Notes: generated by a model from the sequence alone, not told the origin. DNA of 64,000 nucleotides from an uncultured Spirochaetaceae bacterium (GCA_944389085.1 CALXLB010000069.1:1-64000), one strand, 5' to 3'. Positions 33,520 to 42,961 are shown, counted from the stretch's first letter. Made by a program: numbers and translations.

Positions 33520-34176
33520 ATGGATGTAGTTTCGTTTATCAAAGAAAATAAGATAGTTGCTATTTCAAGACGGGTGAAACCTGAGAAGATGGTAGATACT
33601 GCAAGAGCACTCTCTGCAGGCGGTATCAGGCTTCTTGAGATCACGTTTGATCAGTCTTCTGCCACATGTATTTCCGATACAGCTTCAGCTATTTCAGCTG
33701 TAAAGAAGGAACTTGGAGACAGGATCTGCGTTGGCGCAGGAACTGTCCTTACAGTTGAGCAGGCGGAAGCTGCACATAGCGCAGGAGCGGATTTCGCTCT
33801 TTCTCCAGATACCAATGTTGCTGTGATTGAAGCAGTGAAGAATCTTGGAATGGTTTCTGTGCCTGGAGCATTCACTTCATCAGAGATACTTACTGCATGG
33901 GATGCCGGAGCCGATATTGTTAAATTGTTTCCGGCTGGAATCCTTGGCATGCCTTATATGAAAGCTATCAGAGGCCCTATCAGCCATGTACCACTAATGG
34001 CAGTTGGCGGTGTTGATGAGAATAATGTCTCCTCATTCCTTGCCGGTGGGTTCTGCAGCTGTGGAATAGGTTCAAATCTAGTCAGGAATGATCTGATTGC
34101 CGCTGGTGATTTCCAGCAATTGACAGATATTGCTGCTGTTTTCGTCAAAGCTGCTATGCAGAAGCAAGGAGAATGA
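33520..34176 (+). CDS. dgoA: 2-dehydro-3-deoxy-6-phosphogalactonate/gluconate aldolase
   Basis: Class I aldolase splitting 2-keto-3-deoxy-6-phosphogalactonate into pyruvate and glyceraldehyde-3-phosphate. The 218-residue TIM barrel has the Schiff-base Lys in IVKLFPAGILG near 139-149, the GAGTVLTVEQA phosphate region near 74 and the AVGGVDENN end. On sequence alone KDPG and KDPGal aldolases are hard to tell apart. The dgoD neighbour favours galactonate. It begins seven bases after the dgoD stop and ends two bases before dgoK. Confidence 0.88.
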   Translation: MDVVSFIKENKIVAISRRVKPEKMVDTARALSAGGIRLLEITFDQSSATCISDTASAISAVKKELGDRICVGAGTVLTVEQAEAAHSAGADFALSPDTNVAVIEAVKNLGMVSVPGAFTSSEILTAWDAGADIVKLFPAGILGMPYMKAIRGPISHVPLMAVGGVDENNVSSFLAGGFCSCGIGSNLVRNDLIAAGDFQQLTDIAAVFVKAAMQKQGE

Positions 34177-34177
34177 A

Positions 34178-35200
34178 ATGGGTAAAGTGATTTGTTTCGG
34201 TGAATTGATGCTGCGTCTCAACCCGTCAGGTTATCTTCGTATCGTCCAGGCTGAGAACTTTGAAGCCTCATATGCTGGCGGAGAGGCTAATGTTGCGGTT
34301 TCCCTTGCTAACTATGGCGAAGATGCGGCTTTCGTTTCCGTGATTCCAGATAACCTCGTGGGGCAGAGCGCTGTTAATTCTCTCCGCCGCTGGGGCGTAG
34401 ATACTTCCCTGATAAAAAGAAGCGGAGATAGGCTTGGAATTTACTTTGTCGAGAAAGGTGCTAGCCAGAGGGCATCAAAAGTCATTTATGACAGAAAGTA
34501 TTCCGCAGTCTCACTCTCAGAGCCTTCTGATTATGACTGGAAGAGTATTTTCCATGGAGCTGACTGGTTCCATTTCACAGGCATAACACCGGCACTCAGC
34601 GATAATCTTGCACAAGTATGCCTTGATGCTTGCCGTGCGGCAAAAGAGGCTGGAGTGACTATCAGCTGTGATCTGAATTACAGGAAGAATCTGTGGTCAA
34701 GAGAAAAAGCCCGTGAGGTCATGGGTACGCTTGTTCCTTATGTGGATGTTCTGATTGCAAATGAAGAAGATGCCGCTGATGTCTTCGGCATAACAGCTGA
34801 GAACACGGATGTCGATGCCGGCTCGATCAGTGCCTCCGGTTATGAGAAAGTTGCCACTGAACTTTCAAGACGATTTGGCTGCAAGGCTGTGGCTATCACA
34901 CTCCGTGGATCGATTTCTGCCAATGACAATAACTGGGCAGGAATGCTTTACTCTGGCGGAAAAAGCTATCTTTCAAAGAATTATCTGATTCATATCGTGG
35001 ATAGAGTAGGCGGTGGAGACAGCTTCGGAGGAGCTTTGATTCATGCTCTTCACAGCGGTTATGACAAGCAGAAAGCAATAGAGTTTGCTGTTGCTGCTTC
35101 ATGCTTGAAGCAGACTATAGAAGAGGATTTCAACCATGTCTCGGAGAGCGAGGTTGAATCATTGATGAATGGGAATGGAACTGGCAGAGTCCAGCGCTGA
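34178..35200 (+). CDS. 2-keto-3-deoxy-galactonate/gluconate kinase (PfkB family)
   Basis: The 340-residue ribokinase-family enzyme phosphorylates the keto-deoxy acid made by DgoD. PfkB landmarks are AGGEANVAVSLANYG near 30-44 and the catalytic DRVGGGDSFGGALIHAL near 275-291. E. coli DgoK is of a different fold, so this is a KdgK-type kinase recruited to the dgo pathway. AAGGAG lies six bases before the ATG at 34178. The reading frame extends further upstream but only into dgoA. Confidence 0.85.
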   Translation: MGKVICFGELMLRLNPSGYLRIVQAENFEASYAGGEANVAVSLANYGEDAAFVSVIPDNLVGQSAVNSLRRWGVDTSLIKRSGDRLGIYFVEKGASQRASKVIYDRKYSAVSLSEPSDYDWKSIFHGADWFHFTGITPALSDNLAQVCLDACRAAKEAGVTISCDLNYRKNLWSREKAREVMGTLVPYVDVLIANEEDAADVFGITAENTDVDAGSISASGYEKVATELSRRFGCKAVAITLRGSISANDNNWAGMLYSGGKSYLSKNYLIHIVDRVGGGDSFGGALIHALHSGYDKQKAIEFAVAASCLKQTIEEDFNHVSESEVESLMNGNGTGRVQR

Positions 35201-35211
35201 TGTATAAAAAA

Positions 35212-35225
35212 CAGGCTTTAGCCTG
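35212..35225 (+). other. Intercistronic hairpin before the sugar-binding protein gene
   Basis: CAGGCT and AGCCTG form a six-base perfect inverted repeat with a two-base centre, ending just before the AGGAGG ribosome site (35228-35233) of the binding-protein gene. There is no T-run, so it is not a terminator. It may be a processing or 5' stabilising element separating the enzyme genes from the transporter. Confidence 0.5.
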
Positions 35226-35238
35226 GTAGGAGGAAAAA

Positions 35239-36531
35239 ATGAAAAGAGGTTTGATTGCAATCGCACTCGCACTTCTTGCTGTCTCGATGGTTTTCGCAGG
35301 AGGTTCAACCGAAGCCGAAGATGGACAGAAGACAATTACTGTATGGGCATGGGATGATAATTTCAATGTTGCCGTCATGAAAGAGGCTGCTGAAGTTTAT
35401 GCTCAGGTTAACCCGGATTCAGGTGTAACCATCAATGTTGAGAGCTTCTCAAAGGAAGATGTTTTCGTAAAGCTCCAGACTGGCCTTGCTGGTGGTGGAA
35501 CAGCGGGACTTCCTGATATCGTTCTTCTTGAGGATTATGTTGCAGGCAAGTATCTGAACACTTTCCCAGGTTCTTTCGTTGATATAACAGATCTTTTCGA
35601 TTTCTCACAGTTCCTGCAGTTCAAGGTAGATGCAGTATCAATGGATGGAAGAGTTTACGGACTTCCGTTTGATACAGGTGCTGCTGCTCTGTACTATCGC
35701 CTGGATCTGATTGAACAGGCTGGATATACAGAAGAGGATATGCAGAATCTGACATGGGATGAGTTCATCGAGATTGGAAAGGATGTTCTTGATAAGACTG
35801 GTATCCCGATGATTGTCGAGATTGCAAACAACAAGACAACACTTGTCCGTGCTATCATGCAGTCCTGCGGTGAGTGGTACTTTGATAAGAATGGTGATAT
35901 CAGTATCACTAACAATAATGCTCTCAGAGCTGCTATGGAGATTCTGCTTGAGATGAGAGATTCCGGTATTCTCTATGAGGCAGAGAGCACAGAAGGCAGA
36001 GCAGCCGCTCTCAACAATGGCAGAGTTGCTTCTGTTGTAAATGCTCCATGGTTCATCTCTTCACTCCGCCAGGCTGAAGATCAGTCAGGTCTCTGGAGAG
36101 CTGCAAGAATACCAAGGATTGCAGATATCCCTGAGTCTATCAATGCTTCTAACGTCGGTGGTTCAAGCTGGTATGTCCTGGCAAATTCCGATGTGAAGGA
36201 TGAGGCTATTGAATTCCTGCAGACAGTATGGCAGGGAAATACAGATTTCTATGACACCATCATGCTCAATCAGGGCGCAATGGGATCATATATCCCTGGA
36301 TATTCAACTGCAGTATATGATGCTGAGGATTCATTCTTCGGTGGACAGAAGATCAATGCACTCTTTGCTGAGATTCTCCCAGAGGTTATTCCTGTCAACT
36401 ATGGTGGATATGTTGCAGAGGCTAACGATGCCATCACAACAGCTCTTGCAAACCTCTTTGCAGGAAGAACAGATATTGATGGAGCACTTGCCCAGGCAGA
36501 TGCTCAGCTTCACAACCAGTTAGGTAGATAA
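35239..36531 (+). CDS. ABC sugar importer, solute-binding protein
   Basis: The 430-residue family 1 extracellular binding protein has a signal peptide ending SMVFAGGSTEAE, the form common in spirochaete sugar-binding proteins, without a lipobox Cys. The mature part begins TITVWAWDDNFNVAVMKEAA as in maltose/oligosaccharide binders. AGGAGG is five bases before the ATG. Context (dgo enzymes before it, beta-galactosidase after the permeases) points to a galactoside or galactonate-containing saccharide, but the ligand cannot be read from sequence. Hairpins flank the gene on both sides. Confidence 0.9.
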   Translation: MKRGLIAIALALLAVSMVFAGGSTEAEDGQKTITVWAWDDNFNVAVMKEAAEVYAQVNPDSGVTINVESFSKEDVFVKLQTGLAGGGTAGLPDIVLLEDYVAGKYLNTFPGSFVDITDLFDFSQFLQFKVDAVSMDGRVYGLPFDTGAAALYYRLDLIEQAGYTEEDMQNLTWDEFIEIGKDVLDKTGIPMIVEIANNKTTLVRAIMQSCGEWYFDKNGDISITNNNALRAAMEILLEMRDSGILYEAESTEGRAAALNNGRVASVVNAPWFISSLRQAEDQSGLWRAARIPRIADIPESINASNVGGSSWYVLANSDVKDEAIEFLQTVWQGNTDFYDTIMLNQGAMGSYIPGYSTAVYDAEDSFFGGQKINALFAEILPEVIPVNYGGYVAEANDAITTALANLFAGRTDIDGALAQADAQLHNQLGR

Positions 36532-36541
36532 TTTTAAGTTC

Positions 36542-36569
36542 CTTCCCGGATGATTTTCCGTCCGGGAAG
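36542..36569 (+). other. Intercistronic hairpin after the sugar-binding protein gene
   Basis: Perfect nine-base stem CTTCCCGGA/TCCGGGAAG around a ten-base loop, not followed by a T-run and lying just before the permease ribosome site GGAGG (36576-36580). Such hairpins after binding-protein genes commonly protect upstream mRNA and raise binding-protein level over permease level. Confidence 0.65.
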
Positions 36570-36587
36570 CTAATCCGGAGGTTTTGG

Positions 36588-37472
36588 ATGATTGGAAGAA
36601 AAAAGGCAGGCCCGAGTTACAATAAATACGGATGGGCATTCATATCTATAGCTTTTGCTCTCTATCTCATGTTTACTATTTATCCAGCAGTTGCTTCTTT
36701 GAAGCTTTCATTTGAGAGTTTTCAGGCAGGAAAATACTCATTTGCTGGTCTGGCTAATTACAAGAGAATGTTCGGTGACGCCATATTCTTCCAGTCACTC
36801 AAGAATACATTCCTTTATATGATAATCCAGGTGCCTGTTATGTTGTTCATGGCCTTAATCATTGCGACGCTACTGAACAGTACGGCACTTCGCATGAAGG
36901 GCTTTTTCAGAACTTCAATATTCCTCCCATGTGTCACATCGCTTGTAGCTTATTCAATTCTCTTCAAGATGATGTTCTCACTTGATGGAATCGTGAATAT
37001 GGTTCTGATGAAGCTTGGTATTCTTGATGCACCTTATCAGTATCTTCAGGATTCAACATGGGCAAGAGCAATCGTTATCATAGCCATGCTCTGGAGATGG
37101 ACAGGTTACAATGTCATCTTCTATCTTGCAGCTCTCCAGAATATTCCAAAAGAGACATTTGAAGCTGCAAAGGTAGATGGTGCAAACGCTGTACAGACAT
37201 TCTTCAAAATAACAGTGCCTCAGCTCAAACCGATAATCCTGCTGACTGCAATTATGTCGACAAATGGAACATTGCAGCTTTTTGATGAGACAATGAATAT
37301 CACGCAGGGAGGTCCAGCGAACTCAACGCTGACGATTTCACAGTACATATATAACCAGTCCTTCGTCTATGCACCGAATTTTGGCTATGCTTCTGCTATT
37401 TCCTATGTGGTCGTATTCCTGATGATCATTCTGGCTATATTGCAGTTCAGTGTAGCTGGCAAGAAAGACTGA
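36588..37472 (+). CDS. ABC sugar importer permease (MalF/UgpA type)
   Basis: The 294-residue membrane protein has six hydrophobic segments and the cytoplasmic EAA loop reading EAAKVDGANAVQTFFKITVP near 194-213, which docks the ATPase. GGAGG precedes the ATG by seven bases. It pairs with the next permease. No ATP-binding gene is in the cluster, so a shared MsmK/UgpC-type ATPase encoded elsewhere must energise it. Confidence 0.92.
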   Translation: MIGRKKAGPSYNKYGWAFISIAFALYLMFTIYPAVASLKLSFESFQAGKYSFAGLANYKRMFGDAIFFQSLKNTFLYMIIQVPVMLFMALIIATLLNSTALRMKGFFRTSIFLPCVTSLVAYSILFKMMFSLDGIVNMVLMKLGILDAPYQYLQDSTWARAIVIIAMLWRWTGYNVIFYLAALQNIPKETFEAAKVDGANAVQTFFKITVPQLKPIILLTAIMSTNGTLQLFDETMNITQGGPANSTLTISQYIYNQSFVYAPNFGYASAISYVVVFLMIILAILQFSVAGKKD

Positions 37473-37483
37473 GGAGGTTGATG

Positions 37484-38308
37484 ATGACGAAAGATAAATG
37501 CTTGAAAATAACGGGAAGGGTTATTCTCCATATCGTGCTTCTTTTTGCTGTGTTCATTTCTATTTTCCCATTCTTCTGGATGATTACCGGCGCTACAAAC
37601 AAAAGTGTTGATATCACATCGGGAACAATGTGGTTTGGCAGCAATCTGGAAGCAAACTGGGCAAATCTGAGAGATACCGCGAATGTGCTGAGGATTGCAT
37701 GGAATACCATCTCGACGACAGTAATCTATACAGTGCTTTCCGTTCTGATCTGTGCCATGGCAGGCTATGGTTTTGAGAAGTTCCCATCGAAGGGTAAGAC
37801 GATTGTTTATGGTGCTTTTCTTTTTTCGATGATGATACCATTCTCAGCTCAGATGATACCGCTTTTCAGAATGGCTTCATCTGTGAATATGCTTAATTCG
37901 CATATTGCTATCATCCTTCCGACAATAGCAATGCCATTCCTTGTCTTCTTCTTCAGACAGAATTTCCAGTCTTATCCGACAGAGCTGATTGAAGCGGCAA
38001 GAGTCGATGGGGCAAACGAGTTTGTGATCTTCTTCCGCTTGGTGATGATGCCGATGAAATCAACATTCGCGGCTGCTGCAATCTACGCTTTCATGAAGCA
38101 GTGGAATAATTATCTCTGGCCGCTTATCGTCATTCAGACAAATGACAAGAAAACGTTCACATTGCTGCTTTCATCACTGGCTTCAGCATACTACGTTGAT
38201 TATGGTCAGCTGATGCTGGCAATCGTTCTGGCTACATTGCCTATCATTGTCGTATTCCTGACAATGCAGAAGCAGTTCGTTGAAGGTATAACAGGATCTT
38301 CGAAATAA
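37484..38308 (+). CDS. ABC sugar importer permease (MalG/UgpE type)
   Basis: The 274-residue second permease has six hydrophobic segments and an EAA loop reading EAARVDGANEFVIFFRLVMM near 167-186. GAGGAGG lies six bases before the ATG at 37484. In-frame TTG 37478 and ATG 37481 are alternatives but sit too close to the ribosome site. The beta-galactosidase gene begins 13 bases after its stop. Confidence 0.92.
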   Translation: MTKDKCLKITGRVILHIVLLFAVFISIFPFFWMITGATNKSVDITSGTMWFGSNLEANWANLRDTANVLRIAWNTISTTVIYTVLSVLICAMAGYGFEKFPSKGKTIVYGAFLFSMMIPFSAQMIPLFRMASSVNMLNSHIAIILPTIAMPFLVFFFRQNFQSYPTELIEAARVDGANEFVIFFRLVMMPMKSTFAAAAIYAFMKQWNNYLWPLIVIQTNDKKTFTLLLSSLASAYYVDYGQLMLAIVLATLPIIVVFLTMQKQFVEGITGSSK

Positions 38309-38321
38309 AGATGGAGTTTTT

Positions 38322-40718
38322 ATGAGAGAATACAATATTGATGCTTCAGATATCGTTAGCAGATATTACGACTGCCCTATAGGAATGAGGGGCTCTGATG
38401 ATAAGGGAAATACTCTTGATATAGGAAACTGCTTCCTGCGAATGAATGGCAATCCATGGTTCGCTGTCTGTGGTGAGGCCCATTTCTCCCGAATCAATGA
38501 GAAGCTTTGGGAAGATGAAATCATCAAGATGAAGCTGGGTGGACTCAATATAATTGCCAGCTATATTTTCTGGATTCATCATGAAGAGATTGAGGGTGAG
38601 TTCGACTGGAGTGGTAATAAGGATCTTAGAAAATTCATTGAGCTGTGCAAGAAGCATGGTATGTATGTTATTCTTCGCATTGGTCCATTCTCTCATGGCG
38701 AATGCCGCAATGGCGGTTTCCCTGACTGGCTCTATGGCAGGCCATTTGATCTTCGTTCCAATGATCCGGAGTATCTTAGGTATACAAAACGTTTCTACAG
38801 CGAAATCGCTAAACAGGCTAAGGGCCTTCTTTTCAAAGATGGAGGTCCAGTCATAGGCGTTCAGCTTGAGAATGAGTATGAACATGCTTCGTGTCCTTGG
38901 GAAATGACGACTGAAAACAGTAGAGAGTGGGTTGTCAGCGGGCATGATGGACGCTCACATATGGAAATACTGCGTAAACTTGCTGAAGAGGTCGGATTTG
39001 ATGTTCCTTTGTATACAACGACTGCCTGGGGCGGTGCTTGTGCTCCGGAAGATGTTGTATTCCCGCTCTGGGGTGGTTATGCTTTCCGTCCGTGGATATT
39101 CTATGATGGGAAGCTGAAGGAACATCCTGCTACTGCAGAGTATCTTTATGGTGATTTCCATTCCAATAGTGCTCCAAAGTACTATAATTTCGATCCTGAG
39201 TATCCTGCAGAGGATTATCCATATGCCTGCTGTGAGATGGGCGGTGGAATGCAGGTTTATTATCCTTATCGGTTCCAGCTGCCATATGAAAGCGTAGGAG
39301 CGCTTGCACAGGTCAAAGTCGGAAGCGGTTGTAATTTCCTTGGATACTATATGTATCATGGCGGTACGCATCCGAAAGGGAAGCTGGTTCCATATCTCAA
39401 CGAATGTGATGTGCCCAAGTTCTCTTATGATTATCAGGCACCGCTAGGAGAGTTCGGCCAGGTCAGACCTTCATTCCATATGCTTAAGCTGCAGCATCTT
39501 TTCTATAGAGAATTTGCAGATGTTTTCGCTTTGACGAAGACAAAACTTTCAAAGGAAGCAGAAGTTCAGCAGCCAGAGGATACTGAGACATTGCGTTATG
39601 TCGTGCGTGTTGATAATGCAGGAAGAGGCTTCCTCTTCATAAACAATTATCAGGATCATGCCAAACTGGTGGAACAAAAGGATTTCGCTGTTACTGTGAA
39701 CACAAAACAGGGAAGTCTGAGAATCCCGGAGACTGGTAGCCTGAATCTAGCAGAGGGCGCTTTTGCTATTCTTCCGCTTCATCTCATTCTGTCTCCTGTG
39801 GAAATCAGATATGCAACAGTACAGCCTGTCACAAAGATGGAACACAATGGTCTTCCAGTATATCTTTTCACTGCTGTTGCTGGCATGAATGCTGAAATTG
39901 TTTTTGAAGGAAACATTGCTATCAAGGCCGTGTCGGGATGTCAGGCAGAAAGCAATAGGCTGGAAATCTCTGCAGATGGTGGTCTGGCTGAGGTTTCCTC
40001 TGAAAACGGAAGTTGCATGATTCAGGTTCTTTCCGTTGATGAATCTATGTGTCTCTGGCAGGTTGACGAGGCTGAGAGAAAACTGTTCCTTTCCCCTGTG
40101 CCTGTCCTGCTGAAAGATGGTAAGTATTATCTGGAATATCGTTCTGGCATGGATTGCCGCGTTGGCATTGCTTTCTCCGATGCTGAGAGTATTAACATTT
40201 CTGGACAGGTTCTGATGAAGAGCGGGGAGAAAGGCATTTTCACTCTTTATTCTTCATATAGGGAAAATGAGATGGGCTCCATTGATTTCAAGGACTGCAG
40301 TTCCAAGAATGATGGAAAGGAGACAATGCTCAAGCGTCCCGTCGTCGGAAGTCCTGTAAAATCCACAAAGGTTGTGAATGCAAGGGCAGTGATGCATTTC
40401 TCAGCTGACGACTTCAAGGATGCAAAACAGCTGATTCTTGAAATTGAATATGAAGGTGATGTCGGTTATGCATTCATAAATGGCAGGATGTTCCATGATA
40501 ATTTCTCCAATGGCAGAGCCTGGGAAATCGACCTTATGCCATATAAGGAAGAAATATTGGCAAATGGCATGTATATCTATATTTCACCTCATAAAGAAGG
40601 TTCCTACATAGACAGCAGTTCTGCCATGGCTGCTATGGTGGAAGTTGCCGGAAAGGAGACTGCAAGGTTGATTTCCGTCAGTTCTTACCGCGTGGAAAAT
40701 CTGGAATTTTCTTTCTGA
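38322..40718 (+). CDS. Glycoside hydrolase family 35 beta-galactosidase
   Basis: The 798-residue product has a GH35 TIM barrel in the first 340 residues: GEAHFSRINEKLWEDEI near 50, FSHGECRNGGFPDWL near 124, the acid/base Glu in GVQLENEYEH near 188 and a likely nucleophile Glu in CCEMGGGMQ near 306. The C-terminal part is beta-rich. No signal peptide is seen, so it should hydrolyse galactosides inside the cell after ABC import. The nucleophile context differs from the usual TEFW of plant and animal enzymes, as in many bacterial GH35 members. A terminator follows at 40739. Confidence 0.88.
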   Translation: MREYNIDASDIVSRYYDCPIGMRGSDDKGNTLDIGNCFLRMNGNPWFAVCGEAHFSRINEKLWEDEIIKMKLGGLNIIASYIFWIHHEEIEGEFDWSGNKDLRKFIELCKKHGMYVILRIGPFSHGECRNGGFPDWLYGRPFDLRSNDPEYLRYTKRFYSEIAKQAKGLLFKDGGPVIGVQLENEYEHASCPWEMTTENSREWVVSGHDGRSHMEILRKLAEEVGFDVPLYTTTAWGGACAPEDVVFPLWGGYAFRPWIFYDGKLKEHPATAEYLYGDFHSNSAPKYYNFDPEYPAEDYPYACCEMGGGMQVYYPYRFQLPYESVGALAQVKVGSGCNFLGYYMYHGGTHPKGKLVPYLNECDVPKFSYDYQAPLGEFGQVRPSFHMLKLQHLFYREFADVFALTKTKLSKEAEVQQPEDTETLRYVVRVDNAGRGFLFINNYQDHAKLVEQKDFAVTVNTKQGSLRIPETGSLNLAEGAFAILPLHLILSPVEIRYATVQPVTKMEHNGLPVYLFTAVAGMNAEIVFEGNIAIKAVSGCQAESNRLEISADGGLAEVSSENGSCMIQVLSVDESMCLWQVDEAERKLFLSPVPVLLKDGKYYLEYRSGMDCRVGIAFSDAESINISGQVLMKSGEKGIFTLYSSYRENEMGSIDFKDCSSKNDGKETMLKRPVVGSPVKSTKVVNARAVMHFSADDFKDAKQLILEIEYEGDVGYAFINGRMFHDNFSNGRAWEIDLMPYKEEILANGMYIYISPHKEGSYIDSSSAMAAMVEVAGKETARLISVSSYRVENLEFSF

Positions 40719-40738
40719 TTCTCCTTTTCCCATTTTTT

Positions 40739-40780
40739 GCAGGGTACACAGTAATAATTGTGGCCCTGCTTTCTCTTTTT
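40739..40780 (+). terminator. Terminator after the GH35 gene
   Basis: GCAGGG (40739-40744) pairs with CCCTGC (40764-40769), with an inner CACA/TGTG helix, followed by a T-rich tract to 40780. It ends the galactonate-galactoside transcript. The rest of the 170-base gap up to 40888 is AT-rich and probably contains the second iclR promoter, but no clear -35/-10 pair is visible. Confidence 0.75.
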
Positions 40781-40888
40781 GTGGCATTCACACGTCAGCA
40801 AAGATATTATAAAGAATATATCGGGTTTTGATATTTCCTTCTTTCTTGTGTACAGGAAGTGGAAGAGCTTTCTTGCCGAGGTGTTATT

Positions 40889-41638
40889 ATGCATAAGCCA
40901 ACTTGGAGAGTCATCTCTATTCTTAATTATGTTTCATCGAACAAGGGTGTCACTCTTGTTGAATGTACCAATGCTCTAGGTATACCAGTTGGTACAATCT
41001 ATCCGATACTGCAGACACTGGTAGACCTTCAGTATCTGGCGTATGACAACTCATCAAGGAAATATACGACAGGCCTTCGTCTTTTTCTGGCAGGTTCTGT
41101 ATATGCGACTGGAGAAAACGGATATGAATCAATCAGGGAAATACTCCGTCAGTCTGCTGAGAAAAGCGGAGGAGAAACAATGCATCTTGCAAAGCTGGAA
41201 GGTGGCAATGTCCTGTATGTCATAAAGGTAGAATCAACACAGTCTGTGAGGACCTATTCCGCTGTCGGTGCAATCCTGCCAGCGTATGGAACATCATTGG
41301 GTAAAGCTCTGTTGTCAGATTTATCGCTTGAGGCAATCAAGAAGCTGTATCCAGATGGCCTTAAACCTATCACGCGTAATACCATCACGTCTTTCGATGT
41401 CCTCATGGAACAGCTGGAGGAAATCAGACGCACCGGCTTCGCCTATGAGTGCGAGGAAAGCAATTATGATGTCCGGTGTATTGCCCGTCCGCTACGGGTT
41501 AATGGCCATGTCGTTGCTGCCATTTCAGTCGCTATGCCCATCTTCAGATATTCTGCTGAGAAGAAGGAACGGATAGAGAAAGAGCTTATAAACGCTGGAA
41601 ATCAGATTGAGAAGATACTGCCATATATGTCTCTATGA
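40889..41638 (+). CDS. Second IclR-family regulator, paralogue of the first
   Basis: The 249-residue protein is clearly homologous along its whole length to the regulator at 31601: both begin MH-PT-RVI-ILN and share LPAYGT-LGKALLSD, YPDGL-P-T-NTIT and GFAYECEESN. The winged helix differs (VECTNALGIPVGTIYPILQ), so operator recognition may differ. The start is supported by GAGG eight bases upstream. A longer GTG-initiated frame at 40859 is unlikely. The 3' end overlaps the convergent phosphatase by six bases. Confidence 0.87.
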   Translation: MHKPTWRVISILNYVSSNKGVTLVECTNALGIPVGTIYPILQTLVDLQYLAYDNSSRKYTTGLRLFLAGSVYATGENGYESIREILRQSAEKSGGETMHLAKLEGGNVLYVIKVESTQSVRTYSAVGAILPAYGTSLGKALLSDLSLEAIKKLYPDGLKPITRNTITSFDVLMEQLEEIRRTGFAYECEESNYDVRCIARPLRVNGHVVAAISVAMPIFRYSAEKKERIEKELINAGNQIEKILPYMSL

Positions 41639-42301
41639 TCTGAGTATTTCTATAATCTCACCATAGGAAGTGGCTGAGTATGTGGCTGTTTCTGCTTTCT
41701 TGCCAGATGGGGAGAAGAAGATGGAAGCAATACCAGCATTGTTTGCGCCTTTTATGTCACTGGTTAGGCTGTCTCCGATAACTACGCACTTCTCTTTCTC
41801 TGTGTGCAGTGTGGAAAGCACATAATCAAAGAAGCGTGGATCTGGTTTTGCCCATCCGATTTCCTGACTGATGAAGATATGGCTGAAGAAGCGGGCTGTA
41901 TTGGTTCTCTTTATGCGTTCCTTCTGTACTCTGGCAATGCCATTGGTTATGAGAGAAAGATCGAAAGAGGAGAGGCTTTCAAGAAACTCGACTGCCCCAG
42001 GAAGCATGATTCCCTCTTCTCCGAGATATGTGGAGTAGAGATTGCCCGCTTCTACAGGGTTCTCGTTGATATCCGCTCTCTGGAAAAAGAGGCGGAAGCG
42101 TTCACTTTCCAGTGCTTCCAGTGTCAGCTGGCCTCTTTCATACATTGTCCAGCAATCCAGATTGCCATCATGGTAAACAGGAAGGAGGCTTTCGGGAATC
42201 TTATAGTGGCAAAAGAGCCTTGTAAGAGCTGCCTTTTCCGTTGCGCTGAAGTCATAAAGAGTATTATCTGCATCGAAGAGAAGATATTGCCATTTAGCCA
42301 T
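41633..42301 (-). CDS. HAD phosphatase, YjjG type (nucleoside 5'-monophosphatase)
   Basis: The 222-residue HAD hydrolase has motif I FDADNTLYDF near 8-17, motif II LITNG near 118, the AKPDPRFFDYVL lysine region near 151 and motif III VIGDSLTSDI near 174. The order and wording match E. coli YjjG, a house-cleaning pyrimidine 5'-nucleotidase. Two start codons are possible, ATG at 42307 or at 42301. The second gives the canonical MAKWQYLLFDAD beginning. It is divergent from DUF308. Confidence 0.87.
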   Translation of the reverse strand: MAKWQYLLFDADNTLYDFSATEKAALTRLFCHYKIPESLLPVYHDGNLDCWTMYERGQLTLEALESERFRLFFQRADINENPVEAGNLYSTYLGEEGIMLPGAVEFLESLSSFDLSLITNGIARVQKERIKRTNTARFFSHIFISQEIGWAKPDPRFFDYVLSTLHTEKEKCVVIGDSLTSDIKGANNAGIASIFFSPSGKKAETATYSATSYGEIIEILRS

Positions 42302-42378
42302 ATCCATATGTTAGACAAAAGTGCAAAAAGGTAAAATAGTATCTTCCCCTGAACCGATTCCTTGATGATACTTTGTAT

Positions 42379-42945
42379 ATGAAGAAATATTTGCCGCTCC
42401 TCATATCTGGGGCATTGATGATTTTCACAGGTTTCTACATGATACTCCGTCCGGATGGATTCCTGACGGTCGTTATTTCCATATTCGGTGTATATCTCAT
42501 AATAGATGCGGTGAGAACGCTCCTGCTTCTGCGCCGGATGGGGGATAAAGCCGGTCGTACTTTCCTTGGAGTTTCCACAGGCAAAGCCATTCTGAATCTT
42601 GTCCTTGGAATCCTCGTTGTAATAATAGCACTTCTAGTTCCCCGCCTGATACCGACCCTTGTCGTCTATATCGCAGCTGCAGCCTTTCTCATCACAGGGG
42701 TTGTCGATCTCTTTGATCTGATTGCTCTTTCCAGGATGGATTTCATCTGGCCGGGAATGGGGCTGGAGACTGTGCTTTCCTTCGTCTTTTCTCTGGTTCT
42801 CTTTCTCTTCCCGAATTTCCTTACAGGAGTCGTGATGACGCTTTTTGCAGCTATCCTTCTGGCCTCTGGGGCTTTGATGATCTATGGAGCTATCTCACAG
42901 CTTGTCTTTACAAGGAGGATTACAAAACTGGAAGAATTGGATTGA
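42379..42945 (+). CDS. DUF308 (HdeD-like) membrane protein
   Basis: The 188-residue protein has six hydrophobic segments in a repeated pattern (GALMIFTGFYMI, then GVYLIIDAVRTL, and so on), the hallmark of DUF308/HdeD family proteins. Their role is unknown beyond an acid-resistance link in E. coli. The ATG at 42379 is preferred to the TTG at 42373. A weak -10 (GATACT, 42367-42372) lies exactly six bases upstream and there is no ribosome site. Confidence 0.8.
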   Translation: MKKYLPLLISGALMIFTGFYMILRPDGFLTVVISIFGVYLIIDAVRTLLLLRRMGDKAGRTFLGVSTGKAILNLVLGILVVIIALLVPRLIPTLVVYIAAAAFLITGVVDLFDLIALSRMDFIWPGMGLETVLSFVFSLVLFLFPNFLTGVVMTLFAAILLASGALMIYGAISQLVFTRRITKLEELD

Positions 42946-42961
42946 GGAGTCTCTCTTTTTA

